Positions 6,777-13,024 of a DNA stretch of 17,441 nucleotides are shown in pieces; the stretch's first letter is position 1; every line of letters starts with the position of its first letter. Source of the stretch: Actinobacteria bacterium 13_2_20CM_68_14 (GTDB taxonomy: Bacteria > Actinomycetota > Thermoleophilia > Gaiellales > Gaiellaceae). The translations under genes were made by a program, and so were the position numbers. The stretch covers positions 1 to 17,441 of the forward strand of contig MNDB01000036.1 in NCBI GenBank assembly GCA_001914705.1. Direction: 5' to 3'. The notes beneath the pieces were generated by a model, which was not told the origin of the DNA, did not search any database, and saw only the letters and a program-made list of their open reading frames with translations.

Positions 6777-7916
6777 GTGGCGGCAACAGTGAGCTGGGAC
6801 GGGCTTCGAGAGTTGGCGAACTTCCGCGCCGAGAAGGGCTGCGCGATCAGCGTCTACGTCGATCTCGATCCCAGCGTCGCGCCGACCGCGGGCGACGCGG
6901 CCAGCCGGGTCAACTCCCTGATGCACGAGGGGGAGATGCGGGCGGAGGCCGCCCATGAGCTGACGCACGAGCAGCGCGAAGCCCTCCGTGCCGACCTCAC
7001 CAGGATTCGCGAGTTCTTCGAGCGCGAGTTCGACCGCGACGGGTCACGCGGCGTCGCGGTCTTCTCCGCGGGGCTCGACAACGCCTGGCGAACGCTGCCG
7101 CTCGGCGATCCTGTTGCCGACAAGATCGCCGTCGGCCGTGAGTTCTACCTTTCGCCGCTCGTCCCGCTCGTCGGCCGTGGGGATGGAGCCCTGATCGCCG
7201 TGGTCGGCCGGGAGCGCGGAACCGTCTACACCCTGCGTGCGGGCAAGCTCGAAGAGGTCGTCGACCAGTTCGACGAGACGCCCGGACGCCACGACCAGGG
7301 CGGCTGGTCGCAGGCCCGCTACCAGCGGCACATCGAATCGCTCGTCCACGAGCATCTGAAGGAAGTAGCGGAACAGCTCGACCGGCGGGTTCGCCGGTTG
7401 CGGAGCCCGAGGATCGTGATCGTGACGACGGAGGAGACGCGCGCCGAGCTCGAGGAGGTGCTCTCGCACGAGGTCAGGAACGCGATCGTCGGCTGGACGC
7501 AGGCGGAGGCTCACTCCACTCCTGCCGAGCTGCTGCAGGCGGCCCGGCCGGTCCTCGAGGAGTGGCATGCGAAGCAGGAGCGAGAGGCTGCCGAGCGGTG
7601 GCGCGAGGAATCGGGCCGCGGCGCCCGGGCGACCGCGGGCTGGGCCGACACGCTCGAGGCGGCCTCCGACGGGCGGGTCGAGCTGCTTCTCTTCCAGGAA
7701 GGAGCGGACCGCTCCGCCTGGCAGTGCCCGCACTGCGGGCGGGTGAGCGCCGAGGGAGGGCCCTGTCCGCTCGATGGGACGCAGATGGAGGAGCGCGACG
7801 ACGGTCTCAACCTCGCGGTCCACCAGACGCTCGCGCACGGCGGGAGTGTCCTTGCGCTCCGGCACTACCAGGACCTCGATCCGGTCGAGGGGATCGGCGC
7901 CCTGCTCAGGTACTAG
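6777..7916 (+). CDS. Bacterial eRF1/Vms1-like release factor (baeRF/VLRF1 type)
   Basis: This 379-aa protein belongs to the bacterial branch of archaeo-eukaryotic release factor (eRF1/Vms1/ANKZF1) homologues, thought to hydrolyse peptidyl-tRNA on stalled or split ribosomes. The catalytic loop analogous to eRF1 GGQ is RHDQGGWSQARYQRH at residues 171-185, with GGWSQ at 175-179. Before it is a beta-rich domain (ISVYVDLDPS, GVAVFSAG, ALIAVVGRERGTVYTL). After it is an eRF1 middle-domain-like part (PRIVIVTTEETRAELEEVL) with a charged helix. The C-terminal domain carries a zinc ribbon, CPHCGRVSAEGGPCPLDG (C317, C320, C330). GTG at 6777 is chosen for the AAGGAGG 5 nt upstream; the longer upstream open frame has no such signal. 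It is monocistronic, followed by hairpins. Confidence 0.8.
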   Translation: MAATVSWDGLRELANFRAEKGCAISVYVDLDPSVAPTAGDAASRVNSLMHEGEMRAEAAHELTHEQREALRADLTRIREFFEREFDRDGSRGVAVFSAGLDNAWRTLPLGDPVADKIAVGREFYLSPLVPLVGRGDGALIAVVGRERGTVYTLRAGKLEEVVDQFDETPGRHDQGGWSQARYQRHIESLVHEHLKEVAEQLDRRVRRLRSPRIVIVTTEETRAELEEVLSHEVRNAIVGWTQAEAHSTPAELLQAARPVLEEWHAKQEREAAERWREESGRGARATAGWADTLEAASDGRVELLLFQEGADRSAWQCPHCGRVSAEGGPCPLDGTQMEERDDGLNLAVHQTLAHGGSVLALRHYQDLDPVEGIGALLRY

Positions 7917-7921
7917 AAAAA

Positions 7922-7940
7922 CGTCGCCGTCCAGGCGACG
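7922..7940 (+). terminator. Terminator-like hairpin after the release-factor gene
   Basis: CGTCGCC (7922-7928), a 5-nt loop and GGCGACG (7934-7940) form a perfect 7-bp stem 5 bp after the TAG. No T-tract follows, as is common in high-GC actinobacteria. Confidence 0.45.
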
Positions 7941-7943
7941 GGA

Positions 7944-8037
7944 AGGGACTGTCCCCGAATGGGGACAGAGTCCCTAAAACGGTTCTAGGGCCGCGCGCCC
8001 TCTAGGGAACAGCCCCCTTCGGGGAGAGTCCTTCCCT
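7944..8037. repeat. Cluster of REP-like palindromes
   Basis: Two related imperfect palindromes flank a third. The first (7944-7975) pairs AGGGACT with AGTCCCT and GTCCCC with GGGGAC around a GAAT loop, with a 2-nt AG bulge. The last (8004-8037) pairs AGGGAA with TTCCCT and CCCC with GGGG around TTC; its sequence resembles the reverse complement of the first. Between them CTAGGGC and GCCCTCTAG (about 7985-8006) form a weaker dyad. Paired inverted palindromes of this kind with a GGGACTGTCCCC core look like the REP elements moved by REP-associated Y1 transposases, but no such transposase is in the window. Confidence 0.55.
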
Positions 8038-8057
8038 GAGCGAGACTCCATTCCGGC

Positions 8058-8570
8058 ATGACCGACGTCCGTCTCGAGCTGCTTGCCGAGAAGCACCTAT
8101 CGTCGGTTGCAGGGATGTTCGACGACGAGGGCGTGCTTCGTTACACGCGCGTCCCCGACCCGGTGCCGCCGGGGTGGGAGCACGAGTGGCTCGAGTTCTA
8201 CGAGGAGGGCCGCCGTGAAGGCAAGCGGGAGGCGTTCGCCGTCGTCGATGGAGACGACGGGTCGTTCCTCGCGCTAGCGCTCGCGTTCGGCATCGACCGC
8301 GAAGGACGGCAGCTCGAGCTCGGCTACGTCGTCGCGCCGGAAGCGCGCGGTCGAGGGGTCGCGACACGGACGCTCGAGCTCCTGACCGACTGGGCGTTCG
8401 CGGAACTCGATGCCCTGAGGATCGAGCTCTGGATCTCGACTTCGAACGACGCGTCGAAGCGGGTCGCTGCGAACGTTGGCTATCGCCACGAGGGGACGCT
8501 GCGCTCGTTCCATTTCAAGCAGGGAAGGCGCGATGACTTCGAGATCTGGTCCCGGCTGGCTTCTGACTAA
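8058..8570 (+). CDS. GNAT-family N-acetyltransferase (RimJ/RimL-like)
   Basis: This 170-aa acetyltransferase uses acetyl-CoA; the acceptor is unknown. The acetyl-CoA binding motif A is LELGYVVAPEARGRGVATRTLELL (about residues 94-117), with the RGRGVAT pyrophosphate loop. The C-terminal part, IELWISTSNDASKRVAANVGYRHEG, is the usual motif B of the RimJ/RimL group. Length is normal. The ATG at 8058 lacks an evident Shine-Dalgarno and lies 20 bp after the REP-like cluster. Aconitase begins 11 bp after its stop, so the two may be co-transcribed, though their functions need not be linked. Confidence 0.88.
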   Translation: MTDVRLELLAEKHLSSVAGMFDDEGVLRYTRVPDPVPPGWEHEWLEFYEEGRREGKREAFAVVDGDDGSFLALALAFGIDREGRQLELGYVVAPEARGRGVATRTLELLTDWAFAELDALRIELWISTSNDASKRVAANVGYRHEGTLRSFHFKQGRRDDFEIWSRLASD

Positions 8571-8581
8571 GCTAGAAGCCG

Positions 8582-10528
8582 ATGCCATCACTCGCCCGCA
8601 CGATCCTCGAAGAACACCTCGAGCGCGGAGAGCTCGTACCCGGCCACGAGATTGCGCTTCGTGTCGACCAGGCGCTTGCGCAGGACGCGACCGGGACGAT
8701 GGCGATGATGCAGTTCGAGCTCTTCGGCGAGGAGCGCGTGCGCGTCGACACGGCCGTGGTCTATGTCGACCACAACATCCTCCAGATCGACTTCAAGAAT
8801 CCGGACGACCACCGCTTCCTACAGGCGATGGCCGCCAAGTACGGGGCATGGTTCTCGCGGCCCGGCAACGGGATCTGCCACTACGTCCATTGCGAGCGAT
8901 TCGCTAAGCCGGGACAGACGCTCATCGGCGCGGACTCGCACACGACCCAATCGGGCTCGTGCGCGATGATCGCGATCGGAGCGGGCGGCCTCGACGTGGC
9001 CGTCTGCATGGCAGGACATCCCTTCGAGCTGCCCTGCCCAAAGATCGTCGGCGTCTTCCTCGAGAACGAGCTGGCGCGTCCGTGGATCCAGGCGAAGGAC
9101 GTGATCCTCGAGCTGCTGCGCCGCCGCGGTGTCCGCGGCGGGCGCGGGTGCGTCTTCGAGTTCACCGGTCCCGGCGTGCACACCCTCAGCTACACGGAGC
9201 GCGGGACGATTGCAAACATGATCGCCGAGCTCGGCGCCACCGGCGCGGTCTTCCCGGCCGACGACGAGACGCGCGCTTGGCTCGAGGAGCAGGAACGGCT
9301 AGAGGATTTCACCGAGCTGCCGACCGGAGACACCGGCGACTTCGACGACGAGGAGCAGATCGATCTTGCCGAGCTCGTGCCCCTCGTCGCGAAACCGTCG
9401 AGCCCGGGGAACGTCGTTCCGGTCGACGAGCTCGTCGGAACGCCGATTCAGCAGGTCTGCATCGGCTCCTCGGTCAATTCGTCCTACCACGACCTCGCAC
9501 TGTGCGGCGCGGTGATGCGCGGCCAGCGGCTCTCGGAGGAGCTCGTTTCGGCAACCGCGACGCCGGGATCGCGGCAGATCCTCGACCAGATCACGCGCTC
9601 GGGGACGTACGTCGACCTGCTGATGGCCGGGGTGCGGATGCTCGAGCCCGCCTGTGGGCCGTGTGTCGGGATGGGCCAGGCGCCTCCGTCAGGCGCGAAC
9701 TCGCTGCGAACCTTCAACCGGAACTTCCCGGGGCGGAGCGGGACGACCGACGACCAGGTCTACCTCTGCTCGCCGGCGATCGCCGCGGTGTCGATGCTGA
9801 AGGGCGTCATCTCCGACCCGCGCGAGCTCGATCCGCCCGAGCTGCCGGAGAGGCCCGCGGCTCGTCCCGAGGTCGTTCAGAAGCACATCCTCGAGCCCGT
9901 CCCCGAAGAGGAGGCGGTCTCGATCCAGATCCCGCGTGGTCCCAACATCTTCCCGCCGCCGGAGCAAAAGCCGCTGCCGAACGTGCTAGCCGGTCGCGTG
10001 CTGATCGTGGCGCCTGACGACATCTCGACCGGCGACCTCTCGCCCGACGGTGCGACCGTGATGGCCTACCGCTCGAACGTGCCCGCGATTGCGGAGTTCA
10101 CCTTCCAGCACCGGGACAAGGGGTTCGCCAAGCGGGCGCACGAGTGGGGCGGAGGCTTCATCGTCGCCGGCGACAACTACGGCCAGGGCTCGAGCCGGGA
10201 GCATGCGGCGCTCGCTCCAGCCCAGCTTGGAGTCAGAGCCGTGATCGCCAAGAGCTTCGCGCGTATTCACCGCCGCAACCTGATCGCGCAGGGGATCGTG
10301 CCGCTGCTCTTCAAGGAGGAGGCGGACTACGACCGGGCCGAGCTGGGCCAGAAGTGGGAGATCCACGACCTGCACTCGATCGCTGAGGGCGAAGACGAGC
10401 TCCAGGTCGAGATCGAGGGCGCACCGGCCTTCACCGTCACGCACGACTTTCTGCCGCGCGAGCGGGAGGTCGTCGTTGCCGGCGGGTTGATCCGCTACCT
10501 CAAAGCGCAGCAGCCGGCCGGCGTCTAG
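8582..10528 (+). CDS. Short-form aconitate hydratase with altered Fe-S ligand motif
   Basis: This TCA-cycle enzyme interconverts citrate and isocitrate. At 648 aa it is the short bacterial form of the aconitase superfamily, not the ~900-aa AcnA or AcnB. The N-terminal catalytic domains carry IGADSHTTQSG (115-125), ACGPCVGMGQ (C358, C361) and NRNFPGRSG (379-387). The swivel domain has DDISTGDLSPDGA and GDNYGQGSSREHAALAP (about 535-551). The canonical IGSCTNSSY motif, whose cysteine is the third 4Fe-4S ligand, reads CIGSSVNSSYHDL here: the expected cysteine is S297 and the threonine V298. C293, four residues upstream, is the nearest cysteine. The stop codon TAG overlaps the convergent rmuC stop. 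A homoaconitase or related hydro-lyase activity cannot be excluded. Confidence 0.9.
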   Translation: MPSLARTILEEHLERGELVPGHEIALRVDQALAQDATGTMAMMQFELFGEERVRVDTAVVYVDHNILQIDFKNPDDHRFLQAMAAKYGAWFSRPGNGICHYVHCERFAKPGQTLIGADSHTTQSGSCAMIAIGAGGLDVAVCMAGHPFELPCPKIVGVFLENELARPWIQAKDVILELLRRRGVRGGRGCVFEFTGPGVHTLSYTERGTIANMIAELGATGAVFPADDETRAWLEEQERLEDFTELPTGDTGDFDDEEQIDLAELVPLVAKPSSPGNVVPVDELVGTPIQQVCIGSSVNSSYHDLALCGAVMRGQRLSEELVSATATPGSRQILDQITRSGTYVDLLMAGVRMLEPACGPCVGMGQAPPSGANSLRTFNRNFPGRSGTTDDQVYLCSPAIAAVSMLKGVISDPRELDPPELPERPAARPEVVQKHILEPVPEEEAVSIQIPRGPNIFPPPEQKPLPNVLAGRVLIVAPDDISTGDLSPDGATVMAYRSNVPAIAEFTFQHRDKGFAKRAHEWGGGFIVAGDNYGQGSSREHAALAPAQLGVRAVIAKSFARIHRRNLIAQGIVPLLFKEEADYDRAELGQKWEIHDLHSIAEGEDELQVEIEGAPAFTVTHDFLPREREVVVAGGLIRYLKAQQPAGV

Positions 10529-11562
10529 GCCGCGTCGGCCGCGCGCGGCAGCTCGGCGACGACGTCGCCGGCGCTCTCGAGTTCGTGCGAGTCCGCGGCC
10601 TGGTCGAGCTTCAGCTCGAACTTGTCGAGTCGCTTCTCGGCCTTGCCGAAGCTCGAGTTCGCGCGACCCAGATGAGTGCCGACCAAGTCGAAGTCCTCCT
10701 TGAAGCGCCCAAAGTCCTTCTGTAGCTGGGCGCAATAGGCCATCACCTCGTGCGCGTGTTGCTCGATCTGGAGCCCCTTCAGCCCGAGCAGGACAACCTG
10801 GAGGTACGCGGTCAGCGTCGTCGGCGATACCGGCAACACCCGCTTCTCGTGCGCGTAGGAGAGCAAAGCACCCGTCTTGCCGCAGACGAGCTCGTAGTAG
10901 ATCGCCTCCGACGGCAGGTACATGAACGCAAAGTCGTAGGTTCCCTCGTCCGGCCGGATGTACTTGGACGAGATCGCATCGACGTGCCCCTTGACGTCGC
11001 GCGCGAACGCTTTCTCGTGCAGCTCGCGCTCCGAGCTCTCCTGTGCGTCGACGAGCCGCTCGAAGTTGTCCAGTGGGAACTTGGCGTCGATCGGGGCGAG
11101 CCGGTCGACCCGGATCACGGCGTCGACTCGCTCGCCGCTCTTGAACCCGTACTGCAGCGAGTACGCCTCGGGTGGAAGGCGGTCGCGCAGCAGGTTGCCG
11201 AGCAGCAGCTCGCCGAAGCCGCCTCGCGCCTTCGGCGGCCGCAGGACCTGCTGCAGCTGGCCGAGCTCTTTTGCGTGCTCGGCGAGGAGGGTTGTCGCCC
11301 GGCCGACGTCCCCGAGTTGCTTGTGGATCGCGTTCGTCTGCGTCGAGGCGTGCTCCATCCGCCGGTCGACCTTCGTGTCGAGCTCTCCGAGACGGCGGTC
11401 CATCGTCGCAGTGATCCCCTCGAGCTGTCGCCCGACCTCGGCGTTCCGAGCGGCCAAAGCGGCATCGGAGTCGGCCTTGAAGACCTGCAGCGCGCGGGTC
11501 AACCAGACCGCGAGCGCGGCTCCGCCGGCGAGAACGAGCAACAAGATTGCGATTGCGAGCAT
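10525..11562 (-). CDS. rmuC: DNA recombination protein RmuC
   Basis: This 345-aa RmuC-family protein is known in E. coli to limit inversions between repeats and contains a restriction-endonuclease-like fold. A single N-terminal membrane helix (residues 2-22, MLAIAILLLVLAGGAALAVW) anchors it. Coiled-coil segments follow (about 30-105, ATMDRRLGELDTKVDRRMEH). The conserved RmuC core shows GGFGELLLGNLLRD, YSLQYGFKSGERVDAVIRV, PIDAKFPLDNFERL and AFMYLPSEAIYYEL. Length is at the shorter end for the family. The ATG start has no clear Shine-Dalgarno. It converges on aconitase with a shared CTAG (10525-10528) that provides both stop codons, so no terminator space exists between them. Confidence 0.93.
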   Translation of the reverse strand: MLAIAILLLVLAGGAALAVWLTRALQVFKADSDAALAARNAEVGRQLEGITATMDRRLGELDTKVDRRMEHASTQTNAIHKQLGDVGRATTLLAEHAKELGQLQQVLRPPKARGGFGELLLGNLLRDRLPPEAYSLQYGFKSGERVDAVIRVDRLAPIDAKFPLDNFERLVDAQESSERELHEKAFARDVKGHVDAISSKYIRPDEGTYDFAFMYLPSEAIYYELVCGKTGALLSYAHEKRVLPVSPTTLTAYLQVVLLGLKGLQIEQHAHEVMAYCAQLQKDFGRFKEDFDLVGTHLGRANSSFGKAEKRLDKFELKLDQAADSHELESAGDVVAELPRAADAA

Positions 11563-11600
11563 GGCCGACGAACGCTAGAGAACGCGTCGGACGCCATAAA

Positions 11601-11622
11601 GAGGGCGGCCGGAGCCGCCCTC
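11601..11622 (-). terminator. Intrinsic terminator of the 64-aa protein gene
   Basis: GAGGGCGGC (11601-11609), loop CGGA and GCCGCCCTC (11614-11622) form a perfect 9-bp GC stem. On the minus strand it is followed by TTTAT, so it is oriented for the small gene ending at 11642, 19 bp upstream. Confidence 0.75.
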
Positions 11623-11641
11623 CTAGTTGTCGGGCTGGGGG

Positions 11642-11836
11642 CTAACTGTCGCGCTCAGCCTGGTGCTCGGCGGCCTTCTCGCGCTCGGCCTGCGCCATCC
11701 CTTCGGCAGTTTCGGCTCGATCTTCGGCCATTCCCTGCTGTTCCTGATGCATGCCTTCGCTCTTCATCGAGCTGTCGCCGGTCATCTCGCCCGCGGTCTT
11801 CTTGCCGCGTCCGAGCAGCCTGTCCAGGAATCCCAT
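11642..11836 (-). CDS. Small hydrophilic stress-type protein (CsbD/microaggregate-binding-like)
   Basis: This 64-aa protein starts MGFLDRLLGRGKKTAGEMTGD and continues with Glu/Gln/Ala/Met-rich helix (HQEQQGMAEDRAETAEGMAQ). It has no cysteine and no membrane segment, and is probably natively disordered or helical. The N-terminal amphipathic GFLDRLLGRGKKTAGE plus charged tail recalls small CsbD-like or microaggregate-binding proteins of actinobacteria; this is a resemblance from memory, not a verified hit. The ATG at 11836 is firmly supported by AAGGAGGG (11851-11844) 7 nt upstream, and a strong terminator follows. The longer frame that continues upstream is not used. It is a single-gene unit. 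Confidence 0.72.
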   Translation of the reverse strand: MGFLDRLLGRGKKTAGEMTGDSSMKSEGMHQEQQGMAEDRAETAEGMAQAEREKAAEHQAERDS

Positions 11837-11843
11837 TGTTTTG

Positions 11844-11851
11844 CCCTCCTT
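11844..11851 (-). promoter_or_regulatory. Ribosome binding site of the 64-aa protein
   Basis: AAGGAGGG on the minus strand, 7 nt before the ATG at 11836, fixes the start of the short protein and excludes the longer upstream reading frame. Confidence 0.8.
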
Positions 11852-11938
11852 GAGTGAGGAAACCGGAGTATCGAAGATAGCGATCGAAAAAGCCAACCGA
11901 CCAGAAGCGCCGAGACTCTGGCTACCATCCAGACGGCC

Positions 11939-12694
11939 TTGGCGAAGAAAGCCCGTACCCCTCTGCCGCCGCGGCCCGTCCAGGCACCAAAGCGGCGCGA
12001 TACGAAGAAGCCAAAGGGCGTTCCGTCGGTCGGCGGACAAGGAAGGTCGCCGTGGCTGCTCTACGGTCTCGCAGCGCTCGGGCCGGTCGCGCTCGTCGCC
12101 GTGCTGCTGGTGCTCTTCGTCGGGGGTAACGGCTCCAGCACGAAGAACGTCACCGGCTCTGCGCCGAAGATCGACTACGCCACACTCCCCGGGCTCGAGA
12201 AGGGAAAGGCGCCGTGGCCGCCCGAGTATGCCTCCTTGCCCGACCGGCTGGCGCCGCTCCAACTGAGCTCCCTCGGAGTGCAGGGATCAACGCTGCACAT
12301 CCACCAGCACCTGGACGTCTTCGTCAACGGCAAGCACGTGACCGTACCGGCCCTGGTCGGGATCTACGCGAGCGGCGACTCGGCCCAAGGCGGCTTCTTC
12401 GTCGAACTGCACACACACGACCCATCGGGGATCATCCACCTGGAGGCGCCGAAGAAGGGCGTGTTCACGCTCGGCCAGTTCGTCGGTGTCTGGGGCGTCC
12501 GGCTGTCGAAGCAGTGCATCGGCGGTTACTGCGCGGCGCCGGGTAAGCCGCTCAAGTTCTACGTCAACGGCAAGCGCTTCCTCGGCAACCCGAACAACAT
12601 CGTCCTCCACCAGCACGACGAGTACGCGATCGTCTACGGCAAGCCGCCGGCGAAGATCCCGTCGACTTACGACTGGGGCCCGTCGGGCCTCTAA
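11939..12694 (+). CDS. Membrane-anchored His-rich extracytoplasmic protein
   Basis: This 251-aa protein has a basic, Pro-rich cytosolic N terminus (residues 1-35), one membrane helix (WLLYGLAALGPVALVAVLLVLFV, about 39-61) and an extracytoplasmic domain of about 190 residues. The domain has clustered histidines: HIHQHLDVFVNGKHVTVPALVGI, then VELHTHDPSGIIHLE, and near the C terminus VLHQHDEYAIVYG. Two cysteines (CIGGYC) could form a disulfide. HxHxH and HTHD suggest metal binding, perhaps copper or zinc, but no named family is recognised. The TTG start is preceded by a TACCAT box (11923-11928) with no Shine-Dalgarno, suggesting a leaderless or near-leaderless transcript. It is separated from tRNA-Leu by 30 bp. 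Confidence 0.75.
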   Translation: MAKKARTPLPPRPVQAPKRRDTKKPKGVPSVGGQGRSPWLLYGLAALGPVALVAVLLVLFVGGNGSSTKNVTGSAPKIDYATLPGLEKGKAPWPPEYASLPDRLAPLQLSSLGVQGSTLHIHQHLDVFVNGKHVTVPALVGIYASGDSAQGGFFVELHTHDPSGIIHLEAPKKGVFTLGQFVGVWGVRLSKQCIGGYCAAPGKPLKFYVNGKRFLGNPNNIVLHQHDEYAIVYGKPPAKIPSTYDWGPSGL

Positions 12695-12712
12695 CCGGCC
12701 CGGAGCGGGCGC

Positions 12713-12718
12713 TATTCT
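12713..12718 (+). promoter_or_regulatory. Candidate -10 box of tRNA-Leu
   Basis: TATTCT ends 6 nt before the tRNA 5' end at 12725, so transcription would begin at or close to the mature 5' end. No recognisable -35 box is seen, and read-through from the upstream gene is possible. Confidence 0.3.
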
Positions 12719-12724
12719 GGCGCC

Positions 12725-12812
12725 GCCGGGGTGGCGAAACTGGTCATACGCGCCTGACTTAAAATCAGGTGTCTCCTCTGGAGGCGTAAGGGTTCGAGTC
12801 CCTTCCCCGGCA
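12725..12812 (+). tRNA. tRNA-Leu (anticodon UAA)
   Basis: The acceptor stem GCCGGGG (12725-12731) pairs with CCCCGGC (12805-12811), with discriminator A at 12812. The anticodon arm CCTGA-CTTAAAA-TCAGG gives anticodon TAA, reading Leu UUA. A long variable arm (GTCTCCTCTGGAGGC region), typical of class II tRNA-Leu, follows. The T arm is AAGGG-TTCGAGT-CCCTT (12788-12804). The 3' CCA is not encoded. The 3' half is repeated exactly at 15000-15056, marking this gene as an integration target; the gene itself is intact. Confidence 0.97.
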
Positions 12813-12814
12813 TC
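12758..12814 (+). repeat. Left attachment repeat (within tRNA-Leu)
   Basis: These 57 bp, from the anticodon loop CTTAAAA to 2 nt past the tRNA discriminator base, are identical to 15000-15056. The preceding base differs (A against C), as does the following base (G against T), so the identity ends sharply at both sides. Confidence 0.9.
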
Positions 12815-12984
12815 GGAACTCCCTGCCAGGCGGCTACCTCTCGAATCGGGCCGTTGCCCGCGTAGGCGCTGATCGGGGCGATGGGGCCACGCAGGGGCTC
12901 AGAGGTAGGAAGAGCGGGCTGCACGTTTTGCACGACCCGCAAGGGATGCCCGGCAAGCCACGGTTGCGCGGGAATGAATGCATG

Positions 12985-13014
12985 CGGTGGGGCGTGGTCG
13001 CCCACGCCCCACCG
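12985..13014 (-). terminator. Strong hairpin after the TolB-like gene
   Basis: CGGTGGGGCGTGG (12985-12997), loop TCGC and CCACGCCCCACCG (13002-13014) form a perfect 13-bp stem 10 bp past the minus-strand stop codon. No T-tract follows in either direction, but the placement fits termination of the TolB-like gene and insulation from the convergent tRNA. Confidence 0.6.
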
Positions 13015-13024
13015 AGCGCCGCCA

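Noticed and set aside
10750..11853. 367-aa plus-strand ORF
   Set aside because: It is antisense to rmuC and the 64-aa gene and has no recognisable domain.
11837..12262. N-terminal extension of the 64-aa minus-strand protein
   Set aside because: The extension is antisense to the membrane-anchored gene, and a perfect Shine-Dalgarno precedes the internal ATG at 11836.
12712..13005. Minus-strand ORF containing MPGKGLEPLRLQRRHLIL, and the similar one at 14867-15055
   Set aside because: The peptide is the antisense translation of tRNA-Leu and its copy. Such tRNA-derived peptides are a familiar annotation artefact.
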